Shown here piece after piece: positions 15,941 to 23,362 of a stretch of DNA of 24,017 nt (positions within the stretch are counted from its first letter, which is position 1; each line of letters starts with the position of its first letter). Position numbers and translations under genes: made by a program. Where the stretch lies: assembly GCA_038240295.1 (NCBI GenBank), contig JBBSDW010000032.1, positions 1 through 24,017 on the forward strand, given 5' to 3'. The stretch is from JABDDM01 sp038240295. GTDB lineage: Bacteria > Bacteroidota > Ignavibacteria > Palsa-1295. The notes below the pieces were generated by a model. The model was not told where the DNA came from and did no database searches. It worked only from the letters and a program-made list of their open reading frames with translations.

Positions 15941-16798
15941 CTACGCGCTTAGCGAAGTTTCAGCGATACGTTGGCGAACGAATGCTTCCGCTATCCGCTG
16001 CGCACACGCGTGCGCCGATGCCGCCGGGTAGCTTGCACACGTGACGAATACGTTGTCGGAAAGATCTTTGAGCGCAAGGATCCTGCGTGTGAGCACTGTT
16101 ATTTCTTCATTCGTATAGTCATACAGGAAGCGCTCTTCGTCTTGATGCTTGAGCCAGGTCTTTGCATTGCGACCGACGAGTCGCAGGATCGCGATGCGCT
16201 TGTGTGTGCTGCGTATCGGGCGAATAAGCCCTGGCAATCGCGGCGCATCGAGTTCGAGGATCGGCACATGGACCGCCGCAAAGAGCTTCTCCGATTTTTT
16301 CCACGAACCGTGCTCGAATTCAAACGCGAGACAAAGCGGCTGCATCGTTTCTGCCAATTCTTCGAGCGTTGCTGCAAGTACTTCCGAATACTCGATACTC
16401 CGATCGAGCGAAAGGATCACCGTGCATCGCTCCGGCGCTTGTTCCAGCAAGGCCGTGACGACGGCGAGCCATTCGGGTCGTGCAAAAAATGGAAGTGCAT
16501 GATGCTCATCGAGCGAGAGATCGAGCGCTTTGAAATGCCAGAGAAAGTGAAGCTGCGTATGTTCTGTCACGCTTCGCAGCACCGATTCCGATGGCAGGCT
16601 CGGAAGCGTGAACTTCAGTTCGATGCTCGGAAACGTTGCAGCATATTCCGTAAGCGTTTGCGTGAACGACGAGCCGCGCGCGTTAAAGAGCGCAAGCGCA
16701 TGACTCGCTATTCCTATATAGAGACCCTCCTGCCGGGCAAGCGTTATTGCCGGATGCGCTTCGCGAATTCTTGCTTTGAGTGCGCTTTTAACTGGCAT
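15941..16798 (-). CDS. Divergent DUF72 protein within polymerase operon
   Basis: The 285-residue protein is a divergent DUF72 (PF01904) member. LYIGIASHALALF (residues 26-38) stands where the family has YxGTSGWxYxxW. LTEYAATFPSIELKFT follows. FEFEHGSW (159-166) corresponds to VEFRHxSW, and LRLVGRNAKTWLKH (205-218) to the VRLHGR motif. YDYTNEEI (226-233) matches the family's YxYSxEEL. The changes at the first motif suggest loss or alteration of any active site. It overlaps the upstream polymerase gene by 11 nt and ends 17 nt before dnaE2, so its product is made together with both polymerases. In imuA-imuB-dnaE2 cassettes an ImuA protein accompanies the polymerases; the DUF72 protein could play a comparable accessory role. 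That is inference, not homology. Confidence 0.8.
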   Translation of the reverse strand: MPVKSALKARIREAHPAITLARQEGLYIGIASHALALFNARGSSFTQTLTEYAATFPSIELKFTLPSLPSESVLRSVTEHTQLHFLWHFKALDLSLDEHHALPFFARPEWLAVVTALLEQAPERCTVILSLDRSIEYSEVLAATLEELAETMQPLCLAFEFEHGSWKKSEKLFAAVHVPILELDAPRLPGLIRPIRSTHKRIAILRLVGRNAKTWLKHQDEERFLYDYTNEEITVLTRRILALKDLSDNVFVTCASYPAASAHACAQRIAEAFVRQRIAETSLSA

Positions 16799-17987
16799 GA
16801 CCTACGTCTGGATTACTCGCGCTTGCGTGTGTTGCTGCAAAGCCGATAATCTTTTTTCCATACTTCTCTTTCAGCAAGTCGATGGTTGCATAGACCGGAT
16901 TGAAGGGCTTCGTTTCGGTAAAGAGAAACTCCTGCTCGAGATCGGGCAGCAGCGAATGCGCTTCGATGCCAAGCAATCGCACCTTCACGCGACGCGTATA
17001 GACTGCACGAAAAAGTTTTTCGGCGAGCTTATAGATCGTACGATCCTCGTTCGTCCAGGAGCAGCTCAGCGTTTTTGTCACCGTCTGAAAATCGGTGTAA
17101 CGAAGTTTGACGGTGAGCTTTTGCGTAAGAATTTTTGCAGCCCGAAGATCGCTTGCGAGTTCGGAGGCGATCGAAAGAAGCTGCGAAAACAGGAATTCGG
17201 GATCGAGCGTATCGGCGCCGAACGTACGCTCGCGTGAATAGGTCTGCTGCTCGCGTGTCGTGATGACGGGCGAATGGTCGATGCCGTTCGCGCGCTGGTG
17301 CAGGTTCTGTCCGGTCTTGCCGAAGAGGCGCTGCAGCAGCATCGAAGGAAGCTCGGCGATCTGCCCGATGCGCCGGATGCCATAAGCCTCAAGCTGTTCC
17401 TCGCTCACGGCGCCGATGCCCGGAAGCGCACGGATCGGAAAGGGCGAAAGAAATTCGCGCTCGCGACCCAACTCCACCGTATGATGCCGCGCCGCACCTT
17501 TTTTTGCTACTTCCGTCGTTGCAACTTTCGCGATCAGTTTGTTCGCGGCCAAACCAAACGAGATCGGCAGTTCCGTCTCGCCTTGCACCGTATGCTGAAT
17601 GCTCTGCGCCCATTCGTAGGCATTGCCCGTAAGGCGCTCGCAGCGCGAAAGATCGAGATAAAATTCATCGACCGAAGCACGCTCACATACCGGCGTAAGT
17701 TCGCGAAGAAGCTCCGAGACAAGCTTCGAATATTCGGCGTAGTGCAGATAATTGCCATGCAGGAACGCGGCCGTCGGACAAAGCCGAAACGCCTGGCGGA
17801 TCGGCTGCGCCGAATGAACCCCAAAGGCCCGCGCCTCATACGAACACCCCGCCACCACGCCGCGCCCGTAGGGATTACCACCCACGATCACCGGCTTCCC
17901 ATTCAGTTTCGGATCGAGCAACCGCTCCACCGATACAAAAAAGGTGTCGAGATCCATGTGAAGAATATGGGTAGTGGCGTCCGGCAT
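16788..17987 (-). CDS. dinB: Y-family DNA polymerase (DinB/Pol IV-like)
   Basis: The 399-residue translesion polymerase keeps the catalytic acids D12 (HMDLDTFFVSVE) and D107-E108 (ASVDEFYLDLS), so unlike ImuB it should be active. The palm and fingers (GVHSAQPIRQAFRLCP), the thumb helix-hairpin-helix (LPGIGAVSEEQLEAYGIRRIGQIAEL) and the little-finger domain are present. Near the C-terminus QEFLF (352-356) fits the QxxLF beta-clamp-binding motif, followed by AIDLLKEKYG-type residues as in other Pol IV. It is the first gene of a minus-strand operon with DUF72 and dnaE2. Two overlapping palindromic boxes lie 12-44 nt upstream of the ATG. There is no Shine-Dalgarno sequence. Coexpression with DnaE2 suggests a damage-induced mutagenesis cassette. 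Confidence 0.93.
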   Translation of the reverse strand: MPDATTHILHMDLDTFFVSVERLLDPKLNGKPVIVGGNPYGRGVVAGCSYEARAFGVHSAQPIRQAFRLCPTAAFLHGNYLHYAEYSKLVSELLRELTPVCERASVDEFYLDLSRCERLTGNAYEWAQSIQHTVQGETELPISFGLAANKLIAKVATTEVAKKGAARHHTVELGREREFLSPFPIRALPGIGAVSEEQLEAYGIRRIGQIAELPSMLLQRLFGKTGQNLHQRANGIDHSPVITTREQQTYSRERTFGADTLDPEFLFSQLLSIASELASDLRAAKILTQKLTVKLRYTDFQTVTKTLSCSWTNEDRTIYKLAEKLFRAVYTRRVKVRLLGIEAHSLLPDLEQEFLFTETKPFNPVYATIDLLKEKYGKKIIGFAATHASASNPDVGHAS

Positions 17988-17998
17988 TTGCGGTATTA

Positions 17999-18031
17999 GG
18001 TGCTCATATTAGCAGTGCTCAATATAGCACC
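17999..18031 (-). promoter_or_regulatory. Tandem palindromic operator upstream of polymerase operon
   Basis: Two 16-bp boxes share one base: GTGCTCATATTAGCAG (18000-18015) and GTGCTCAATATAGCAC (18015-18030). Both follow GTGCT-N6-AGCAC, the second perfectly. On the minus strand TTTG lies just upstream of the block (ending next to 18031), and 19 nt later TAATAT begins, so the boxes fill the promoter spacer and the second promoter element. They end 12 nt before the dinB ATG. A damage-responsive LexA-like repressor is the obvious candidate, but the site does not match the classical Escherichia coli or Bacillus SOS boxes. Confidence 0.6.
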
Positions 18032-18090
18032 AAAATCCTGCCAGTAGTTCGCCCTCAATTCCCCCTAAAACACCACTGCTACTTGGGGAA

Positions 18091-18118
18091 GGGAACAGGG
18101 AACAGGTGACAGGGGACA
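18091..18118 (+). repeat. Four heptad units (GGRRACA)
   Basis: GGGAACA, GGGAACA, GGTGACA and GGGGACA follow one another without gaps and run into a G tract. The period of 7 is the same as in the GGTGTCR arrays at 12421-12810, but the unit differs. It lies in the 717-nt stretch without genes between the polymerase operon and the lipoprotein gene. Confidence 0.7.
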
Positions 18119-18135
18119 GGGGGGTCTTACAATGT

Positions 18136-18157
18136 AGGTCGGGTTTCAACCCGACCT
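18136..18157. repeat. Perfect 10-bp hairpin (AGGTCGGGTT/AACCCGACCT)
   Basis: A perfect 10-bp inverted repeat with a 2-nt centre. The sequence around it (GTAGGTCGGGTTTCAACCCG) is a form often seen as a dispersed intergenic repeat in environmental genomes. There is no T run on either side, so it is more likely a repeat element than a terminator. Confidence 0.6.
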
Positions 18158-18208
18158 CGAATCTCGAAAACGCGCAACTGCTTGTTTCCAGCAACACCCT
18201 TTCAAAAT

Positions 18209-18341
18209 GTCATTCTGAGCCCGGCGAAGAATCTTATCTTTCGCTCGCATCGCTTCATGACTTCGCGTACAAAACCGAAGGCATTGAACTTCGGCAGTCA
18301 GCCGAACCCACCCTAAGATCCTTCGTCGGGCTCAGGATGAC
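18209..18341. repeat. Small element with 28-bp imperfect terminal inverted repeats
   Basis: The left arm at 18209-18236 (beginning GTCATTCTGAGCCCGGCGAA) and the right arm at 18314-18341 are inverted copies differing at 3 of 28 positions, around a 77-nt core. A third partial copy, CATTCTGAGCCCAGCGAAGA and onwards, lies at 18370-18390. The form resembles a widespread CATTCTGAGC...GAAGAATCT intergenic repeat or a miniature inverted-repeat element. No target-site duplication or transposase is visible. Confidence 0.6.
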
Positions 18342-18404
18342 TTGTCTCTACCATTGTACTTAGGCCAGGCATTCTGAGCCCAGCGAAGAAACAATATCGC
18401 GTGG

Positions 18405-18423
18405 GACGGACGTCCCGTCCGTC
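18405..18423. repeat. Short hairpin GACGGAC/GTCCGTC
   Basis: A perfect 7-bp inverted repeat with a 5-nt loop, within the phrase GGGACGGACGTCCCGTCCG. It is another member of the dispersed-repeat cluster between 18032 and 18600 and has no terminator-like T run. Confidence 0.5.
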
Positions 18424-18526
18424 TGGTGGGGCGGCATCGAAGCCGTCATCGGAAGTATCTGAGCGCGAAACCGAAACTTTCAACTCGTTGAAAAACGAAT
18501 CATCATCCCACACAACCACCCCCAAA

Positions 18527-18558
18527 CCCCCGCCTTCAAAAGTCGGGGGCTTTTATTT
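18527..18558 (+). terminator. Terminator-like hairpin followed by TTTTATTT
   Basis: CCCCCG (18527-18532) pairs with CGGGGG (18544-18549). An inner CTT/AAG adds three pairs beyond a single mismatch. CTTTTATTT follows on the plus strand. The shape is that of a Rho-independent terminator, but no plus-strand gene precedes it, so it may be part of a repeat or may insulate the lipoprotein gene downstream from read-through. Confidence 0.45.
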
Positions 18559-18560
18559 AA

Positions 18561-18594
18561 ATGGGGTGACCGCGCTGCGCTCTGCTCATCCCAT
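18561..18594. repeat. Imperfect inverted repeat ATGGGGTGA/TCATCCCAT
   Basis: Two 9-bp arms with one mismatch enclose a GCGC-rich core (CCGCGCTGCGCTCTGC). This is the last recognisable structure in the gene-free stretch before the lipoprotein promoter region. Confidence 0.4.
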
Positions 18595-18636
18595 CATTAT
18601 TTTCCTCAAATCCTGTTAGTACGCTCTATTCTGTGC

Positions 18637-18644
18637 TATTTTTG
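18637..18644 (+). promoter_or_regulatory. TAnnTTTG promoter-like box before the lipoprotein gene
   Basis: TATTTTTG matches the TAnnTTTG box of Bacteroidota promoters and lies about 60 nt upstream of the ATG at 18705. No good TTTG element is present 19-21 nt further upstream (TGTT is the nearest), so support is weak. Confidence 0.25.
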
Positions 18645-18704
18645 CATAACTGGTGGTGGGCAGATGTGCCTTCCTGACTGGTTTATGACTTCACACAATT
18701 TTTG

Positions 18705-19793
18705 ATGACCCCAAGCTCTCGCAGTTTTTCCTGGCTCTTGTTTGCGTTCGCCGGTATGTTTTTGTTTGCTTCGTGCAAAAAGACTGAAGCCGATATTGCC
18801 AAGTCGATGAATTCGCCGACGGGCGGTACGCAGGTTGCGATCGATTCTGCGGCAAGCGGAACGCCGGTCGATATCAGCGACAAGAATCATCACTTGATGC
18901 TTCGTCCGAAAGTCGGGACAACGCAGCGATATCGTATCGTGACGCGTTCCGAGCGTTCGCAGGATATTACCGATCAACTTTTTAATGGTCCACAGGGAAA
19001 GAAGACGACGATCAGTAACACGGAGTATTACCTGCGCGAAACAGTTCGTACCGTCAAGCCCGACTCCAGTGTTGACCTGACGTTCCGGCTCGATAGCCTC
19101 AAAATGGCGATCTCGCAGGATACGCAAAAAATCGCCTACAACAGCAACAAACCAACCGACCGGAAGGACCTTCGCTTCACGGAATACAACGTGATCATGG
19201 GGCAGGATTTTGGCGCGATCATTTCGAAATACGGTGAGATACTCGAGATCTACGGTTTGCAGTCGATCGTCTCGCAGATTATGAAGGATCTGCCCGACTC
19301 GATGAGATCGGATCGTTACAAAGACATTACGAACCGGCAGGTGCAGATCCTGCTCAATCAATATGTAAGCATCATTCTGACGCATTTCCCCGACAAACCG
19401 CTTGCAAAGGATTCGACGTGGTCGCTGAATATCAAAACGAATTTGCCGGTTTCCGAAGTCGTGCAGTTTCCGGTTTCGGTGACTTCGAAGGAAACGCTAA
19501 AAGGATTCGAGCAGATCGGCGGGACCGTCGTTGCGGTGCTCGATGCGAATTCTTCGCAGACTCCGCTTAAGACGGTACTCGAAGAGGGGCAGGCAAAAGC
19601 GACACTGCAAAATTTTATATCTACAGCCACTGCACTTACGCACATCGAAGATGCTTCGGGAGTGCTCGTCAAGCGCACGGCGCATACGAAGCAATCGTAC
19701 ACGTCCACGCTCGAGAGCAAGCATCAGGCCGGCAAAGTTGCCAAGTCGATCATGCTATCGACGGAAGATACATCGGTCGATCTCTTGCAATAA
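18705..19793 (+). CDS. Lipoprotein of unknown function
   Basis: With the ATG at 18705 (a TTG directly before it is less likely) the product has 362 residues. The N-terminus has a hydrophobic signal segment and a lipobox, LFASC, with C24 as the lipidated cysteine, followed by KKTEAD. The mature part is Ser/Thr/Asp-rich, with a beta-rich middle (RYRIVTRSERSQDI, ETVRTVKPDSSVDLTFRLDS) and a helical segment around YKDITNRQVQILLNQYVSI, and it ends in a strand-rich region. I do not recognise the family with certainty; the layout recalls uncharacterised secreted lipoproteins of about 300-400 residues. It probably resides in the outer or inner membrane facing the periplasm. The GAF/GGDEF-like gene starts 65 nt downstream and may be cotranscribed. 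Confidence 0.8.
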   Translation: MTPSSRSFSWLLFAFAGMFLFASCKKTEADIAKSMNSPTGGTQVAIDSAASGTPVDISDKNHHLMLRPKVGTTQRYRIVTRSERSQDITDQLFNGPQGKKTTISNTEYYLRETVRTVKPDSSVDLTFRLDSLKMAISQDTQKIAYNSNKPTDRKDLRFTEYNVIMGQDFGAIISKYGEILEIYGLQSIVSQIMKDLPDSMRSDRYKDITNRQVQILLNQYVSIILTHFPDKPLAKDSTWSLNIKTNLPVSEVVQFPVSVTSKETLKGFEQIGGTVVAVLDANSSQTPLKTVLEEGQAKATLQNFISTATALTHIEDASGVLVKRTAHTKQSYTSTLESKHQAGKVAKSIMLSTEDTSVDLLQ

Positions 19794-19858
19794 CGGCGTA
19801 TCGGTTGCGAATCGCCTTCGCACATTCTTGTTTGTCCACTTGACCTGCCCCTGAGGAT

Positions 19859-22369
19859 ATGATGAAGGACGAGGATCAGGACATTCATCTGAGAAACGAC
19901 TCTCCCAGAAAGGGCGAGCGGTCGGGCCGTGGCCGTGAGCAGAATACATCGCAACCGCGTAAGGTCACCTTCGACGATTTTCAAATCCAGAAAACAGCGC
20001 AGCAGCAGCAGATCGACGACGAGAAGCGCGCACTCCTCGAACGCGATCGCCGAATGGAAGAGCAAAAACCTGGATTCCTGAAATTTGCGGTCCCTCGACT
20101 GCGAACCATCGGTGAGAACATGATCGGCGGCACGCGAAAACTTTTTTCCAGCAAAGGATCGCCGAATGATGATGAGACCGACGACCGCGCGGCAATTCGT
20201 CAGGCACAATCGGTCTATGAAGAAGAACGCCTGCACGTACGCGTAGCACGGACAAACGACGAGGGACAACTCGGCGAATCACCCACGACCGAGCGGAGAA
20301 GAAAAACACAAACCTCCGCCGCGCCTCCGCGAGATCTTTTCGCTGAACCCTCCGATTCATCGGGCAAGAGTGCTCAACATCAGCGAGATTCACTCCAGAC
20401 GGCCGAGGTGATGCAACCGGACATCACGGATGATCAAGAAGATTATGAAACAGAATTGATCGAAGAAGCAGAACTTGAGCAGGAGTTGGCCGAAGAATTG
20501 GAAGAGGAAATCGAAGAGGCGAACGAAGAGGCGAACGAAGAGGCATTGATCGAAGAGGCATACGAAGAAGAGGTGCAGAAAGAATTGATTGAAGAAGAGA
20601 TCGCAGTGGTCGCCGCTCCCCCCGGAGCCGCTCCCGCTAAGACGGTCGCGGCACCGCAAACGGTCGCACAGACTTCTTCTCAACCTGCCGCAGGATCCGT
20701 GTTACACGAGACATTTGCCTATGCAGCAGAAGGCCGAATGCCGAACGATATCCAGGACACGGCGAGCCAGATAAGCGACACTCCGCAGATCGACGCTGCG
20801 CTCAACGTCTATCTCGATCAGCTTCGGGAGTTCGATACGTTTCCTAAACGTGCGAGCGAACCTCGCGATCCGCGAACCGATTTTGTGCAGTTGCTTTCGG
20901 AGCAGCTCGATATTCTTCGCGAACAACTTTCTGCGATGAGTGCGCTCTTTTTCTGGGTCAATTCGAAAAAGCAGCAGCTCGTACTGGAATCGGGATCGCT
21001 CGAAGACCGGGCGCACATGTATCTCTCAAGCGAAAAGCGCTTCCCGATCGAACTCGATGCGCTCAGCATGGTGGTGACAAGAAAGAAGCCTGAGCTCCAT
21101 ACTTCGATCTCGGCTCTCGCAGAACTCGATCTCATTCCTTATTATACCGAAGCGATCGGCGTGCGCTCATTCGCGGCAATGCCCGTGCTTTTTGGTGATG
21201 GACTTGTTGCTGTCATCACCGTCGATTCGCCGGAAGAAGATCAGTTCAGTCAGGAGACACTGCGCATTCTTACTGCGCATTCGAAACTGATCTCAGGGCT
21301 GATAAAAAGTTATATCGAGAAGTACGACTTACTCGCCGCGGCGAGGACGCTGGAATCGGCGCGAAAGCTGTATCAGATCGTAAGTCCCGAAGCATCCATG
21401 CGTGCGATGCGCGATGTTCGCAAGGGGCCGGAGTGGGTATTGCGTGCGCTGACGGAAGCGATTGCAGAGATCATCGACTGGGAATGGCTTGCGACCGCTT
21501 CGTTCGACGATGCGCGGCGTATCTGGTCGATCACAAGTCTGCAATCGAAGCAATCGCGAACCTATATTCCACCGCAAACGCAGATCGAACTCGCGGATTC
21601 GATCGTGGGCAAATGTTTGCAATCGGGTAGAAGCGTTCGCTACGATCATCTGACCGCGCAGCAGATGCGTTATTCCTTCGACGAAGATAGGAGCGCCGCC
21701 GTGGGTCATTCGTTCATTACGATCCCGATCCGAACTGCTTCGAAAAATTATGGCGCGCTCGCCATTGAGCATTCGGAACGCGCCCGTTACACAGATGCCG
21801 ACGTTGAGACACTCGAGCATCTCGCGCGGAGTGCCGCCTCTGCGCTTGAGATAACGGCTTTGAGCGAGATCGTCGAAGAACGAGCGCTCACCGATCTTTT
21901 AACAGGCGTACTCAACAAACGTGGTTTCCTGCAGCGGATCAACGAAGAGCTTGCCCGTGCAATGGAGTTCGATGAGCCGCTGACGCTCGTGCTCTTCGAG
22001 GTTGATTCGGCAACCGAGTTTTTTGCGCGGTTCAGCCAGGAAGATGCCGATACCATCGTGCTTGCCGTCACTCGATTGCTTCGCTACGGTGCTCGGCCGT
22101 TCGATGTTGTCGCGCGCGTTGGCGAGCACGCATTTGCCGCGATCCTGATCAAGATGCCTGACGAAGATGGCTACCTCTGGAGCGAAAAAATGCGCAAAAT
22201 GATTGTCAGCGAAGTCATCGCGATCGGCAAACGAAGCTTTTCTGTCACGGTCTGTGCGGGCGTTTCGGGCGCACGCCGCGATGCGACGATCGAAGAACTC
22301 ATCGAAGGCGCGGAACTTGCTGTTGAACGCGCCATAGAACTTGGCGGAAACAACGTGATCGTCTATTAG
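19859..22369 (+). CDS. GAF-GAF protein with degenerate GGDEF domain
   Basis: The 836-residue protein has no membrane segment. A polar, probably disordered N-terminus (1-185) leads to a Glu-rich, likely coiled-coil stretch (about 189-250) and an Ala/Pro linker. Two GAF-like sensor domains (about 344-490 and 502-671) and a C-terminal GGDEF-type domain (about 675-836) follow. The GGDEF start LTDLLTGVLNKRGFLQRI is well kept, but the signature is GEHAF (755-759) and the usual metal-binding DxD region reads LFEVDSATEFF. Diguanylate cyclase activity is therefore unlikely, and the domain may bind nucleotide or act as a dimer module. A second ATG follows immediately (19862), which GAGGAT precedes at a better distance. 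It is downstream of a lipoprotein gene; its signal and partner are unknown. Confidence 0.85.
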   Translation: MMKDEDQDIHLRNDSPRKGERSGRGREQNTSQPRKVTFDDFQIQKTAQQQQIDDEKRALLERDRRMEEQKPGFLKFAVPRLRTIGENMIGGTRKLFSSKGSPNDDETDDRAAIRQAQSVYEEERLHVRVARTNDEGQLGESPTTERRRKTQTSAAPPRDLFAEPSDSSGKSAQHQRDSLQTAEVMQPDITDDQEDYETELIEEAELEQELAEELEEEIEEANEEANEEALIEEAYEEEVQKELIEEEIAVVAAPPGAAPAKTVAAPQTVAQTSSQPAAGSVLHETFAYAAEGRMPNDIQDTASQISDTPQIDAALNVYLDQLREFDTFPKRASEPRDPRTDFVQLLSEQLDILREQLSAMSALFFWVNSKKQQLVLESGSLEDRAHMYLSSEKRFPIELDALSMVVTRKKPELHTSISALAELDLIPYYTEAIGVRSFAAMPVLFGDGLVAVITVDSPEEDQFSQETLRILTAHSKLISGLIKSYIEKYDLLAAARTLESARKLYQIVSPEASMRAMRDVRKGPEWVLRALTEAIAEIIDWEWLATASFDDARRIWSITSLQSKQSRTYIPPQTQIELADSIVGKCLQSGRSVRYDHLTAQQMRYSFDEDRSAAVGHSFITIPIRTASKNYGALAIEHSERARYTDADVETLEHLARSAASALEITALSEIVEERALTDLLTGVLNKRGFLQRINEELARAMEFDEPLTLVLFEVDSATEFFARFSQEDADTIVLAVTRLLRYGARPFDVVARVGEHAFAAILIKMPDEDGYLWSEKMRKMIVSEVIAIGKRSFSVTVCAGVSGARRDATIEELIEGAELAVERAIELGGNNVIVY

Positions 22370-22466
22370 CCAGCCGTTCAGTCAGCCGCAGCCACAACGG
22401 CTGCTGGATTTGCTCGAAAAGGGGGATCACGAAAAACGCCTCTCACGGATCATCACCCATTGCGTC

Positions 22467-23336
22467 ATGTCAACTGCACACAAACAATTCTGCGTTCCAA
22501 CAAATAAAACATTCAAGCTCTCCTCTGTAAACACAGACAGCACCGACGGCTTCGACAAGAAAAAGGATGCGCACAAAAAGCTCAAGGACGACATCGAACA
22601 TCTGTTTGAATACCAGGAAAAACTTTACGCGCAAAGCAAGTATGCCGTGCTCATCATTTTCCAGGCGATGGATACGGCAGGCAAAGATGGCGCGATCAAA
22701 CATGTAATGACCGGCGTCAACCCACAAGGAGTGGACGTCCACAATTTTCGCGCTCCGAACAGCGAAGAGGCCCTGCACGATTTTCTGCGTCGCGCCGCCA
22801 TCGCACTGCCCGAAAAGGGTAAGATCGGAATCTTCAATCGAAGCTACTATGAAGAAGTACTCGCCGTTAAAGTCCATCCTGAATTCCTGACCGCAGAAAA
22901 GCTTACCGAGAAGGATCCGAAAAAGGTCTTCCAGCAGCGATACGAAGACATCAATAACTATGAAAAGTATCTGACGAATAATGGCATCGTCGTGTTGAAA
23001 TTTTTCCTGCACATCTCGAAAGAGGAGCAAAAGAAACGCCTGCTCAGCCGCGTGAACCATGCATCGAAGCATTATAAAGTCTCCGAGCAGGATATCATCA
23101 CGCGTGGCTTCTGGAATGACTTCATGAAGGTCTATGAGGAGATGCTCCGCAATACGAGTACTGACGCTGCACCGTGGTATGTGGTGCCGTCGGATCATAA
23201 GTGGTTCACGCGCGTCGTTGTCGCCGATGTGATCGCAAGCACCTTAAAAGAACTCGATCCCGAGTTTCCGAAAGCGACCAAAGATACCGATGCGCTTATC
23301 AAAAAAGTGAAGCACTCGCTGATGAGCGAAAAATAA
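22467..23336 (+). CDS. ppk2: Polyphosphate kinase 2 family protein
   Basis: PPK2 enzymes move phosphate between polyphosphate and nucleotides in the cytoplasm. From the ATG at 22467 the product has 289 residues, a normal length. The Walker A-like motif is FQAMDTAGKDG (residues 65-75), the Walker B-like region is FNRSYYEEV (123-131), and FFLHISKEEQKKRLLSR and SEQDIITRGFWNDF follow as the lid and conserved C-terminal half. A TTG at 22410 would add 19 residues that do not look like family sequence. The exact class (nucleoside mono- or diphosphate substrate) cannot be fixed from sequence alone. It lies 26 nt upstream of pgk, so the two may be cotranscribed, linking polyphosphate use with glycolytic ATP formation. 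Confidence 0.93.
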   Translation: MSTAHKQFCVPTNKTFKLSSVNTDSTDGFDKKKDAHKKLKDDIEHLFEYQEKLYAQSKYAVLIIFQAMDTAGKDGAIKHVMTGVNPQGVDVHNFRAPNSEEALHDFLRRAAIALPEKGKIGIFNRSYYEEVLAVKVHPEFLTAEKLTEKDPKKVFQQRYEDINNYEKYLTNNGIVVLKFFLHISKEEQKKRLLSRVNHASKHYKVSEQDIITRGFWNDFMKVYEEMLRNTSTDAAPWYVVPSDHKWFTRVVVADVIASTLKELDPEFPKATKDTDALIKKVKHSLMSEK

Positions 23337-23362
23337 GTTATTGAATTTCTAACAAGTGACGA

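Noticed and set aside
15971..16849. Plus-strand open frame of 292 residues
   Set aside because: It is antisense to the divergent DUF72 gene, which has recognisable family motifs, and its Arg/Cys-rich translation has no family features.
17274..17999. Plus-strand open frame of 241 residues
   Set aside because: It is antisense to dinB, whose catalytic motifs are clear.
18106..18363. Open frame of 85 residues in the repeat cluster
   Set aside because: It is made almost entirely of dispersed repeat sequence (for example the translated CATTCTGAGC element) and has no gene-like start.
22388..22404. Hairpin GCAGCC/GGCTGC after the GAF/GGDEF-like gene as a terminator
   Set aside because: The stem has only six pairs and no T run follows, so it is too weak to call.
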